In this document: positions 7,825 to 15,784 of the stretch, piece by piece
Position numbering within the stretch: position 1 is the stretch's first letter
Layout: each line of letters begins with the position of its first letter
Assembly (NCBI GenBank): GCA_039812705.1
Contig: JBDIBA010000011.1
Span: 1-48,571, forward strand
DNA: 48,571 bases
Reading direction: 5' to 3'
Source of the DNA: JBDIBA01 sp039812705
GTDB taxonomy: Bacteria; Actinomycetota; Acidimicrobiia; Acidimicrobiales; JBBSGY01
Notes under the pieces: generated by a model
Seen by the model: the letters and a program-made list of their open reading frames with translations, nothing else
Told to the model about the DNA's origin: nothing
The model's database searches: none
Position numbers and translations under genes: made by a program

Positions 7825-8604
7825 ATGAACCTGAACTACGCCATTCCTGAACTCGTTGGGTTTGTTTTTGCGTTGGTTCGAGTTTCGTCATGGATGGTCA
7901 TCTCGCCGCCGTTCAACAACCGAATGATTCCCCGTCGAGTCAAGATTGCGACAGCTGCAGCCATTTCACTTCCCCTCGCACTCACGTTTCCTGCGGATCG
8001 TGCATCACTCGACATGGGCTATGTCGTCTCGCAACTGTTCTTGCAGATGGCAACGGGCTTGATGCTTGGGTTCTTGACGTTCGTACTTTTCAGCGCAGTG
8101 CAGACAGCCGGAGCCATGATCGACTTGTTCGGTGGTTTCACACTGAGCCAGTCATTTGACCCGTTTGGCAACAACCAGAACTCCATCTTTGGACGTTTTC
8201 ACCAGCTCTTGGGCCTGACGTTGTTCATGATCCTCAACGGCCACCTCTTGTTGATCAAAGGGTTCATGACCAGTTACGACGTCGTACCGCTAGATGGATT
8301 ACACATCCAAGGATTCTCAGACCTACTGCTGCGAGCCGTTGCATCGATGGGAATCGCCGCGCTTGAAATCGCAGGTCCCCTGTTGGCTGCATTCTTTCTG
8401 TCCGAAGTCGCCATGGGTCTACTCACCAAAGCCGCACCACAGCTGCAGATTCTCCAGTTCGGCTTTCCACTCAAGATCCTTGTCACCATCTTGCTGATGT
8501 CGGCCGCGCTCCCGATTCTCCCCGGCGCAATTGATCGCATGACCGATGACATTGTTCAGTCAGGAACACGCTTCATGCGTTTTGGTGCATCGGGAGGTGG
8601 CTAA
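7825..8604 (+). CDS. fliR: flagellar export gate protein FliR
   Basis: The 259-residue, strongly hydrophobic protein has the FliR pattern: an N-terminal FALVRVSSWMVISPPFNNRMIPRRVKI, a central FDLFG-like stretch (MIDLFGGFTLSQSFDPFGNNQNS) and a C-terminal LGLLTKAAPQLQILQFGFPLKI. FliR contributes one subunit to the FliPQR gate. Coordinates fit the operon with nine bases from fliQ and three bases to flhB. Confidence 0.95.
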   Translation: MNLNYAIPELVGFVFALVRVSSWMVISPPFNNRMIPRRVKIATAAAISLPLALTFPADRASLDMGYVVSQLFLQMATGLMLGFLTFVLFSAVQTAGAMIDLFGGFTLSQSFDPFGNNQNSIFGRFHQLLGLTLFMILNGHLLLIKGFMTSYDVVPLDGLHIQGFSDLLLRAVASMGIAALEIAGPLLAAFFLSEVAMGLLTKAAPQLQILQFGFPLKILVTILLMSAALPILPGAIDRMTDDIVQSGTRFMRFGASGGG

Positions 8605-8607
8605 CCG

Positions 8608-9801
8608 TTGTCCGACAAGGAATCGCGCACCGAAGAAGCCACCGACAAACGCAAAGCCGAAGCCCGCAAGAAGGGCAATGTCGCGCGCTCGCAAGACTTG
8701 ATCAGCTGGGTGGCAATGCTCGCGGGAATCACTCTGCTGCAGTCCACTTTCAACAACGCAAGTCACGGTCTGTTGGACCTGATGCAACAGATGAACCGCC
8801 TGATTGCCAAGCCAGACCAAAGCGAAGCACTTTCATTTCTTGGCACAGCAGCGGCAATGAGTGCGCGCGTGGTCGCGCCCTTGGCATTGGCATTCATGAT
8901 CCTTGGCATTGTTGGCAACCTGCTGCAAACAAAGTTTGTCCTCGCGTCACAGGCGCTCAAACCAAACTTCAAGAAGCTCGACCCGATTGCCGGCACAAAA
9001 CGCCTCTTCTCAAAACACAGTTACGTTGAAGCAGGCAAGCAAATTCTCAAGCTTTCCTTGCTTGCCTTTGTTGCATACAAGGTGCTGTGGAGCACCTACA
9101 TCAACGCAGTCACAAACGGTCCGTACTCGTTTGGGACGATCATGGCCACGACGGCCAACGCAACACTTTCGTTTCTGAGAATTGTCGCGGTAATCGGAAT
9201 TGCCATCGGCGTGATCGACTTTCTCTATCAACGCCGCAAGACGGCAACAGACATGCGCATGACCAAAGAAGAAGTGCGCCAAGAAATGAAGCAACAAGAT
9301 CTTCCCGCTGAAGTCAAGGCGCAGATTCGCGCCAAGGCTCGCTCCATTTCACGCAACCGCATGATGTCTGCCATCAAAGACGCAGACGCCGTAATCGTGA
9401 ACCCGGTCCACGTTGCCATTGCACTGAAGTACGAGCCAACAAAAGGCGCGCCGAAAGTCGTGGCAAAAGGCGCTGGCTTCGTAGCCGAAAACATCCGCGA
9501 AAAGGCCGAAGAAGAAGGCGTGCCGCTGATTCAAGACATTCCTCTTGCGCGCACACTGCATCACGCGTGCGACATCGATGACGAAATCCCGATGGAACTC
9601 TTCGAAGCAGTAGCCAAGGTTCTGGCCTTCGTTTTCGGACTCAGGAACCGCGGCGGCGCTTCTGGGTTTCACAAGATGCCAGGGACACCGTCTTTGGAGG
9701 AGTACGAAAAGGACGAGGAGCGCAAGAAGGAAGAGGAAGCAAAGCAGGCCGCTTTGCAGCCACCGCCTATCGCAGCTGCAGGTCTTGGTCCAGGTACGTA
9801 A
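8608..9801 (+). CDS. flhB: flagellar export switch protein FlhB with NPVH autocleavage site
   Basis: This 397-residue protein starts at TTG three bases after fliR. It has the N-terminal EATDKRKAEARKKGNVARSQDL segment, four membrane helices and the cytoplasmic FlhB-C domain (IVNPVHVAIALKY, GFVAENIREKAEEEGVPLIQDIPLARTLH). FlhB controls the switch of export substrates from hook to filament after self-cleavage between Asn and Pro of NPTH. Here the motif is N265-P266-V267-H268, at 9400-9411, so the threonine is replaced. A charged and proline-rich tail of about 45 residues follows. The last 35 bases overlap the convergent AIR-synthase-like gene. Confidence 0.95.
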   Translation: MSDKESRTEEATDKRKAEARKKGNVARSQDLISWVAMLAGITLLQSTFNNASHGLLDLMQQMNRLIAKPDQSEALSFLGTAAAMSARVVAPLALAFMILGIVGNLLQTKFVLASQALKPNFKKLDPIAGTKRLFSKHSYVEAGKQILKLSLLAFVAYKVLWSTYINAVTNGPYSFGTIMATTANATLSFLRIVAVIGIAIGVIDFLYQRRKTATDMRMTKEEVRQEMKQQDLPAEVKAQIRAKARSISRNRMMSAIKDADAVIVNPVHVAIALKYEPTKGAPKVVAKGAGFVAENIREKAEEEGVPLIQDIPLARTLHHACDIDDEIPMELFEAVAKVLAFVFGLRNRGGASGFHKMPGTPSLEEYEKDEERKKEEEAKQAALQPPPIAAAGLGPGT

Positions 9802-10861
9802 CGCCTAGCGGCTCAATTACAACTTTTCGCTCGCCCGCTTCAACAGTTCCACTACGCCACGCTTCAAACCCACAACGCTTTGCAACACTGAGCACTTCAT
9901 CTGTTGCACTCGGACGACACATCACGGCAAAACCCGCGCCCATGTTGAACGTTCCGTATGCGTCAGACGTTGTCATGTCAGCCTTGTCGACCATGAACCG
10001 AAGCACCTCTGGCACCGGCGGCACTTCTGTAATGCGATAAGTGAAGTCAGCATTTGCACGCATCAGCTTGCGAAAACCGTGTCCCGTGATGTGGCTTAAG
10101 TAAGTGACGTCACTGCGGTCAGCCAACAAGTTCTCAACCAGTGAAACGTAAATGGCCGACGGGTCTAATACAGCTTCTCCGAAACCACGCCCACTAGGCA
10201 GTTTTGTCGCCCATCCATCAGGTGAATGCGATGCAATCTTGCGTGCCAACGATGAACCGTTTGCGTGCAAACCGGTACTTGAAACAAGAACAATGTCATC
10301 GCCGTCATGCAGCTCATCACCAAGCAGCGGTGCAACACCGTGTGCAACTGCACCTGTTGCCGATGCAGCAAGGTCAATTTCGGTTTCCTCAACAATTCCC
10401 GAAAGACCCGGAGATTCGCCTCCGCCCCACATTGCACCGGAGTGCTCACACGCTTGTTTGAAACCTGCAACAAGGGCTTCGAAACGACCTGGCTGCCTGT
10501 ACCAATCTGGCGCGCCCGTCGCAAAGTATGCATTTACAACAAGTGGCATTGCGCCAACGCAAACTAAGTCGTTAACCGCAGCAGCAACCGTGTCGTAACC
10601 AATTGCATCAAAGCGATTGATTCCGAGCTCGTCCTGCACCTGTCGCGCGATTGTCGACTTCGTCCCCAAGCACTCCAGCACCGTTGCCAGATGTTGGTTG
10701 CCCAGCTGGAAGCAAAACGCAGTCTCTCCTCGGGAGGCATCGTTGCCAACTGCGCCCCGCGAAGCCGCATAACCAGTGGTCTGCGCGGCGGCGGAAACGG
10801 CCGCCCTTTTCCCTGCATCGAGTACGTCGTAGTCAACTCCGGCGGCGGCGTAGATGTCCAT
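9767..10861 (-). CDS. AIR synthase (PurM) family protein
   Basis: The 364-residue protein begins MDIYAAAGVDYDVLDAG, like PurM, and keeps the ATP-binding GTKSTIA and the IGYDTVAAAVNDLVCVGAMPLVVNAYFATG segment. The C-terminal half carries VLVSSTGLHANGSSLARK and THITGHGF-type loops. PurM converts formylglycinamidine ribonucleotide to aminoimidazole ribonucleotide in purine synthesis. The classic motif GGETAEMPG is replaced by GGGESPGLSG, so this may be a divergent PurM or another member of the AIR-synthase fold. It lies alone on the reverse strand inside the flagellar cluster and overlaps the flhB end by 35 bases, which is unusual for a housekeeping gene. Confidence 0.75.
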   Translation of the reverse strand: MDIYAAAGVDYDVLDAGKRAAVSAAAQTTGYAASRGAVGNDASRGETAFCFQLGNQHLATVLECLGTKSTIARQVQDELGINRFDAIGYDTVAAAVNDLVCVGAMPLVVNAYFATGAPDWYRQPGRFEALVAGFKQACEHSGAMWGGGESPGLSGIVEETEIDLAASATGAVAHGVAPLLGDELHDGDDIVLVSSTGLHANGSSLARKIASHSPDGWATKLPSGRGFGEAVLDPSAIYVSLVENLLADRSDVTYLSHITGHGFRKLMRANADFTYRITEVPPVPEVLRFMVDKADMTTSDAYGTFNMGAGFAVMCRPSATDEVLSVAKRCGFEAWRSGTVEAGERKVVIEPLGVTYLDQDLQLR

Positions 10862-10964
10862 ACAAGCAGGCTAGTTGGCCGTCAAGAACTTCTTGCGCGT
10901 CATTTTGTTTATAGCGACGTATCATGATTCACTCTTCACAGCTTCTTCTACCGAGGTTGGACAC

Positions 10965-11654
10965 ATGAATTTCTCTTATGAACGCCCCACTTGGATGACC
11001 GGATCAACCACCGGAAAATCCCGACGGCTAATTGCCGGAGCCGCAGCAGGTGTGCTGGTGCTTGCAATCGGAATCCCCGCTGCAAACGCTGCCACGGGCA
11101 CACCGACGCTCGGTCTCTCAACGATCGATGGCCTTGTGGTCGTCCAGGGCAGCGACTTTGCCGAAGCCACTTCGGTCAAGCTTGATGCCAAGGTGACTGG
11201 AGGTTCGGGAACCGGAACAGTCACGTCCAAGGCGAACGGAACGTTCGCAGCAGCCTTCGAGCCGCCAGAAGGTTTCACCGGATCGGTCACAATCACCGCT
11301 GCAGCGGGCTCCGACACCGCAACCAAGCAAATCACGATGTCGGCAAGCGGCAGCACGTCAAGTTCGGACGACTCGACAAGCAGTGACGCGGACACCACCG
11401 CGACGACAAAGGTCGCAGCACCTTCAACGTCGACTGACAGCGAAGAGTCGACTAACAGCGAAGAGTCAGCTGACGAGTCCATGAGCTCCTCGTCTGACGA
11501 TGAAGCAACTGACGAAAAGTCAGCCAGCTCCTCATCTGACGAAGAGTCCACTGACGAAGATGCTAAGAGCGACGATTCAACAAGCGCTTCCTCCTCTGAC
11601 GATGAGTCATCGGACGAAGAGTCCAGCGCTGCCAGCGACTCAAGGGAGTCGTAG
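10965..11654 (+). CDS. secreted protein with Ig-like domain and acidic Ser/Asp/Glu-rich tail
   Basis: I start at ATG 10965 (229 residues), which puts the signal peptide (KSRRLIAGAAAGVLVLAIGIPAANAA) in the right place. The 90-base upstream extension is not needed. Residues about 45-125 (GTPTLGLSTIDGLVVVQGSDFAEATSVKLDAK, GSVTITAAAGSDTATK) resemble a small beta-sandwich of the Ig/IPT type. The rest, about 95 residues, is built from imperfect repeats such as SSSSDDEATDEK and SSSSDEESTDED. Such a tail would be disordered, highly negative and could bind cations. I see no sorting signal or transmembrane anchor. The role is unknown. Confidence 0.65.
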   Translation: MNFSYERPTWMTGSTTGKSRRLIAGAAAGVLVLAIGIPAANAATGTPTLGLSTIDGLVVVQGSDFAEATSVKLDAKVTGGSGTGTVTSKANGTFAAAFEPPEGFTGSVTITAAAGSDTATKQITMSASGSTSSSDDSTSSDADTTATTKVAAPSTSTDSEESTNSEESADESMSSSSDDEATDEKSASSSSDEESTDEDAKSDDSTSASSSDDESSDEESSAASDSRES

Positions 11655-11664
11655 TTAACAACAG

Positions 11665-11700
11665 GGCCCGGTTTGCCCGCACTTGCAGACAAACCGGGCC
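11665..11700 (+). terminator. inverted repeat downstream of the acidic secreted protein
   Basis: GGCCCGGTTTG at 11665-11675 pairs perfectly with CAAACCGGGCC at 11690-11700 (11-bp stem, 14-base loop), ten bases after the stop codon. The following sequence has no T run, so it may be only a 3'-end structure that stabilises the message. Confidence 0.5.
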
Positions 11701-11733
11701 GCCACCTTCTTGAAGCAGCAAAACAAGATCGGT

Positions 11734-11789
11734 CCCGCACCCGGGGGCGGCAGCGCGAGGCGATGTCGGCCCTGGGTGCGGGGCTTTTT
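11734..11789 (+). terminator. intrinsic terminator
   Basis: CCCGCACCC (11734-11742) pairs with GGGTGCGGG (11774-11782) and is followed by GCTTTTTC with five T residues. The 31-base loop is GC-rich and may fold further. It is the best terminator candidate for the Ser/Asp-rich secreted protein gene. Confidence 0.65.
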
Positions 11790-11914
11790 CACGCCCGAAC
11801 TCTTGATTCACCTAACCTTCGACCTCCACTTGAGGTTGGTTTGACCTGACTTGCGAGCGGGCAACGCTGCCGAGCTGGCGAAGTTCACCCGCAACCTCTA
11901 GACCCATTGCTCAG

Positions 11915-11953
11915 AGCCCCAAGTCAGCAAACAAGCCTTGACCTGGGGCTTTT
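11915..11953 (+). terminator. second terminator-like hairpin before flhA
   Basis: AGCCCCA (11915-11921) pairs with TGGGGCT (11944-11950), followed by TTT. The stem is seven bases with a 22-base loop. It would insulate flhA from upstream transcription, or attenuate it. Confidence 0.45.
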
Positions 11954-11985
11954 GCCCGCCTGGCTTTGAGATCCGGCTCAAGATC

Positions 11986-11993
11986 ACCGATAA
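11986..11993 (+). promoter_or_regulatory. possible FliA (sigma-28) -10 box upstream of flhA
   Basis: ACCGATAA matches the -10 consensus GCCGATAA at seven of eight positions, 89 bases before the flhA GTG. The -35 region at the usual spacing is TGAG, a weak match to TAAA. Together with the box before flbD it hints at shared control of the two flagellar transcripts. Confidence 0.28.
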
Positions 11994-12082
11994 CTCGCCG
12001 ATGAAAACCAGGTAGATCCCTATGGACGGGGATCCGGAGCCGGACACGGACTGTCCACCCACCTGAAACAGCCAGGACATCG

Positions 12083-14128
12083 GTGAACAAGTCTCGTATC
12101 GCACAACTCGGCATCCCAATGGGCGTCCTCTTGATCGTCGTGATGATGGTCGTGCCCCTGCCTCCGCTCTTGCTTGACATGTTGATTGCGTTCAACCTGG
12201 CCGCAGCCATGGTCATCTTGTTGACCTCGATGTTCGTCACTCGAGCGCTCGACTTCTCAATCTTTCCGTCGCTCTTGCTGGTCGCGACGATGTTCCGCCT
12301 GGCACTCAACGTCAGTGCCACTCGGCTCGTACTAACCGAGGGCTATGCCGGAAAGGTCATTGAAAGCTTCGGCCACGTCGTGGTCGGTTCGTCGCTCGTT
12401 GTTGGTCTGGTGATCTTCATCATCTTGGTTGTGATCCAGTTCATGGTCATCACCAATGGTTCTGGCCGCGTTGCCGAAGTCGCCGCGCGCTTCACCCTCG
12501 ATGCCATGCCGGGTAAGCAGATGTCGATTGACGCCGACCTCGCCGCCGGCGCGATCACCGATGAAGAGGCGCGCCGCCGCCGCAGCGATGTCGCAGCCGA
12601 AGCCGACTTCTATGGAGCAATGGATGGTGCGTCAAAGTTCGTCAAGGGTGACGCAATCGCTGCCATCATCATTACCTTCATCAACCTGGTTGGCGGGTTC
12701 CTGATTGGCGTCATCCAGCGCAAGATGGACATGGGCGAGGCCATCACAACCTTCAGCTTGTTGAGCGTTGGCGATGGTCTGGTCAGTCAGTTGCCCGCGC
12801 TGTTGATCTCAATCAGCACCGGTTTGATCGTGACCCGCGCAGCATCGAACGACGACATGGGCTCCGAACTCATCACTCAGTTCGGTCGCCAAGGTCGGGC
12901 GCTGCGCATTGCAGGTGCTGCGATTGCCTTCATCGGACTGGTTCCAGGACTGCCCAAGTTGCCGTTCTTGTTGACCGGTGGACTGTTGTTCTTCCTTGGG
13001 CGCAGCGTTCGTGACGACATTGAAACCGTGCCCGAAGCACTTGAACTTGAACCTGCAGTTGAGATTGCGCCCGACTCCCCCGAAGGCATCGCGCGAGACA
13101 TGCGCGTTGAACCGCTCGAACTGGAGCTTGCCTTCGACGTTGTTGAGCTGGTTGATGCCGCGCGCGGTGGCGACTTGCTTGACCGAGTTAAAGCACTGCG
13201 CCGAAAGATGGCACTCGAACTTGGCGTCATCATTCCGCTGGTTCGCACACGAGACAACCTCGACCTACCAACATCGACCTACACAGTCAGCGTGCATGGC
13301 GTTGAAGTTGCGCGCGGCACTTCCCCCGGCGGAACCGTCCTTGTAATTGGTGACGCGCTCGATTCCCTGCCTGGTGACGTAACGACCGAACCCGTCTTTG
13401 GCCTTCCGGCAAAGTGGGTTCCCGTTGAGTTCCGCGGCCAAGCCGATGCGCTGGGTCACACAGTTGTCGACCGCGCCAGCGTCATCACAACCCACCTTGC
13501 AGAAGTTGTCCGCCAAAATGCTGGGCGATTGCTTGGCCACCAAGATGTCCGCGCGTTGATGGACATGGTCAAGAACTCCGACGGTGTTGTCATTGAGGAA
13601 CTGAACGGCGCAAACCTCAGCCTCGGCGAGATTCAGCGCGTCCTGGCAAACCTTCTTGATGAAGGCGTGCCTGTGCGCGACCTCACCCGCATCTTTGAGG
13701 TGCTGAGCGAGCGAGGCCGACTCACCAAGGACTCTGAACAATTGACCGAAGCCGTTCGCGCCGGGCTCGGCCCGGCCATCTCTTCGGTGTTTGCCCAGAA
13801 CGGGAAGCTCGCCATTGTGACGGTCGACCCAGTGCTTGAACACCAACTTGCAGAGTCGCTGCGGGCTGGCGAAAACGGAACATTCTTGGCAATCGATCCG
13901 CAAGTCGCCGAACACATCGCGCTCGATGTTGCACGCCAATGCAACGAGGCCGAACAGCGCGGAGACACCCCGGCTTTGGTGTGTTCAGGACCTCTCCGAC
14001 CCGCCTTGCGCAAGTTGATTCACGCCGCAGCGCCCCGCATGGCCGTACTCTCTTACGGAGAACTCGGGAACCGGCTCGAAATTGAGACAATTGGACAGGT
14101 GAGTCTTGCCAACGCAACGGCGGTTTGA
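12083..14128 (+). CDS. flhA: flagellar biosynthesis protein FlhA
   Basis: The 681-residue protein is the normal FlhA length. The N-terminal half has eight membrane helices and the FHIPEP-family cytoplasmic loop, visible as VAARFTLDAMPGKQMSIDADLAAGAI followed by RRRRSDVAAEADFYGAMDGASKFVKGDAIA. The C-terminal cytoplasmic domain (about 340-675) contains LDRVKALRRKMALELGVIIPLVRTRDNL and other family blocks. FlhA forms the nonameric export ring that docks chaperone-substrate complexes. It starts at GTG and its end overlaps the next gene by 23 bases, indicating coupled translation. Confidence 0.96.
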   Translation: MNKSRIAQLGIPMGVLLIVVMMVVPLPPLLLDMLIAFNLAAAMVILLTSMFVTRALDFSIFPSLLLVATMFRLALNVSATRLVLTEGYAGKVIESFGHVVVGSSLVVGLVIFIILVVIQFMVITNGSGRVAEVAARFTLDAMPGKQMSIDADLAAGAITDEEARRRRSDVAAEADFYGAMDGASKFVKGDAIAAIIITFINLVGGFLIGVIQRKMDMGEAITTFSLLSVGDGLVSQLPALLISISTGLIVTRAASNDDMGSELITQFGRQGRALRIAGAAIAFIGLVPGLPKLPFLLTGGLLFFLGRSVRDDIETVPEALELEPAVEIAPDSPEGIARDMRVEPLELELAFDVVELVDAARGGDLLDRVKALRRKMALELGVIIPLVRTRDNLDLPTSTYTVSVHGVEVARGTSPGGTVLVIGDALDSLPGDVTTEPVFGLPAKWVPVEFRGQADALGHTVVDRASVITTHLAEVVRQNAGRLLGHQDVRALMDMVKNSDGVVIEELNGANLSLGEIQRVLANLLDEGVPVRDLTRIFEVLSERGRLTKDSEQLTEAVRAGLGPAISSVFAQNGKLAIVTVDPVLEHQLAESLRAGENGTFLAIDPQVAEHIALDVARQCNEAEQRGDTPALVCSGPLRPALRKLIHAAAPRMAVLSYGELGNRLEIETIGQVSLANATAV

Positions 14129-15779
14129 AGGCCCAACGCTTGCGGCTGTTCTGGCGAAAGTACAGAAGGAAGCCGGAACGAACCCACAGATCATCAGTGC
14201 GCAAAAAGTGCGTAGTGGTGGCTTTTTGGGCTTCTTTCAACGCGAGCGTTTCGAGGTAATTGTCGAAGTCAGTCCGGTCGGTTCGGGTCACAGCGCTTCG
14301 GCGTTGCAAAAGCCGCCACCACGACCAACCTCGCTGCTGGACCTAGCTGAACAGACCAATCAACAAGAGTCACGCACGATCAAGGCCGCCACCCCACCTC
14401 AGGCACCGACTCCGTCGCCCGCTCCGGCTCCTGCCGTCGCACCCGCAACTGTGGCTGCTGCCGCCGCGCCCGCTAGCGCCGCGCCCGCACAAGACAGCGA
14501 CCAACCCGATCTTCGCGACCCCGCCGTACGTGCCGCGCTGTTGGCGCGCGCCCGAGAAGAACGCCTTGCCATTGCCGCGCGCAATGAAGACCTTCCCGAA
14601 GACCCGGCTCCGGCTCCACCGCAGGTTGAGACCGTGCAGCCTTCGACGGTCGCACCCGCCCCCGCTCCTGCGATCACCCCTGCGCCGACCCCCGCTCCGA
14701 CTTTTGCGGAAGTGTTGAACCGTTTGGCGTTTCAACAACCTCAGCAAGTGCAGCAACCTCAACCGACACCAGAGCCCGAACCGGAACCCGAGTCCGTTGC
14801 CGCTCAACCAGCTCCCCAGCCAGAGCCTGAACCAGCGGTTGAACCCGTTCTTGAGGCTGAACCCAAACCTCAATCGGAACCGGAACCGGAGCCGGAGCCG
14901 GAACCGGTTGCATCGGTTGTTTTCGAAGACGAGCTTCCTGAAGAACAGCTCTTCGCCGAACCGCTCTCGTCACAACGAAACGTCGCGCAACCCAACGTTG
15001 CTCAGCCAAATGTTGCTCAGCCAAATGTTGCTCAGCCAAATGTCGCGCAAGCAAACATTGCTCAACCAAACGCTGCCACCGACATGGAACCGCAAATCGC
15101 CGAACCATTGCGCACTCGCGCCACCGATGCGCCGCTTGCAAAACTCGGCCTGCCTGCCCTCTATGTTCGCGAACTGCCGACAACCAACGAGGCCGCCGAA
15201 CTGCAAAAGGCAATTGCCGAAGCACTCCAAGACCTTCCGAAGTCACCAACCGTTACGCCTTCGCGCGGTTCGGTAATCGCGGTAGTCGGTGAACGAAACG
15301 AATCAACGCTTGTCGCAAAAGACCTCTTGACCAAGTGGAATCGTCCGCACGAAGAGTTGGTGTTTGCTTCCGAAGACTCATTCGTCTCGGTCGATGAAGT
15401 CGGCGAGCCACGCATCATCTCCACCGTGAGCGACGCTGAGAACTGCGCGCGCAGTTGGAGCCGCCGCCAACGCCCAACTGTTGTTGTCATCGTGTCTCCA
15501 CTCGGATCGGGTTCATCAAATTGGACGGAACTGGTTCTTGAAGCTCTTGAACCCATTGCCACTTATGCAGTCGCCGACGCCACGCGCAAGAGTGAAGACA
15601 TCTCGGCATGGATCGAGTCCGTGGGCGGTGTCGATGCAATTGCCCTCAACCACGTCGAACAAACCGTCAGCCCCGCGTCGGTGCTTGCAACCCAAGTACC
15701 CATTGACCGCATCGATGGCCGCACCGCCACTCCAGAACTGTGGGCAATGCTGCTCGCCGAACGGCTAGTCAACTCCTAA
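14106..15779 (+). CDS. flhF: FlhF-like protein with degenerate SRP-GTPase domain
   Basis: The 557-residue protein starts at TTG inside flhA. Residues 6-55 (FEGPTLAAVLAKVQKEAG, KVRSGGFLGFFQRERFEV) match the FlhF N-terminal domain. A long Pro/Glu/Ala-rich linker with six NVAQP-type repeats (about residues 85-325) follows. The C-terminal 190 residues have the alternating strand/helix pattern expected for the SRP-type GTPase of FlhF. However, the P-loop position reads VVGERNEST (residues about 393-401) instead of GxTGxGKTT. I also cannot find the DTAGR or TKLD motifs, so GTP hydrolysis is unlikely. FlhF places and numbers polar flagella. Its position after flhA supports the identity despite the lost motifs. 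Confidence 0.72.
   Translation: MPTQRRFEGPTLAAVLAKVQKEAGTNPQIISAQKVRSGGFLGFFQRERFEVIVEVSPVGSGHSASALQKPPPRPTSLLDLAEQTNQQESRTIKAATPPQAPTPSPAPAPAVAPATVAAAAAPASAAPAQDSDQPDLRDPAVRAALLARAREERLAIAARNEDLPEDPAPAPPQVETVQPSTVAPAPAPAITPAPTPAPTFAEVLNRLAFQQPQQVQQPQPTPEPEPEPESVAAQPAPQPEPEPAVEPVLEAEPKPQSEPEPEPEPEPVASVVFEDELPEEQLFAEPLSSQRNVAQPNVAQPNVAQPNVAQPNVAQANIAQPNAATDMEPQIAEPLRTRATDAPLAKLGLPALYVRELPTTNEAAELQKAIAEALQDLPKSPTVTPSRGSVIAVVGERNESTLVAKDLLTKWNRPHEELVFASEDSFVSVDEVGEPRIISTVSDAENCARSWSRRQRPTVVVIVSPLGSGSSNWTELVLEALEPIATYAVADATRKSEDISAWIESVGGVDAIALNHVEQTVSPASVLATQVPIDRIDGRTATPELWAMLLAERLVNS
14979..15068 (+). repeat. six 15-bp tandem repeats inside flhF-like gene
   Basis: Six in-frame units encode NVAQP four times, then NVAQA and NIAQP. 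The middle units share the exact sequence AACGTTGCTCAGCCA or differ by one or two bases, suggesting recent expansion. They lie in the disordered linker, where copy number could change without a frameshift. Confidence 0.85.
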
Positions 15780-15784
15780 GTAGC

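Larger units (their letters stand above)
11655..12082. other. 428-bp intergenic region before flhA
   Basis: No gene is apparent. The region contains three inverted repeats of terminator type (11665-11700, 11734-11789, 11915-11953). It also holds a possible FliA-type -10 box (ACCGATAA, 11986-11993) and a short GATCCC/GGGATC hairpin near 12015-12034 just ahead of flhA. The first half probably ends the transcript of the Ser/Asp-rich gene, and the last 100 bases probably hold the flhA promoter and leader. Confidence 0.55.

Noticed and set aside
10976..11740. 254-residue reverse ORF opposite the Ser/Asp-rich gene
   Set aside because: It is a mirror of low-complexity codons; the forward frame has a signal peptide, ATG and a terminator.
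14370..14873. Long reverse-strand ORFs opposite the flhF-like linker
   Set aside because: They arise from the repetitive Pro/Glu/Ala codons; the forward frame is the operon gene.
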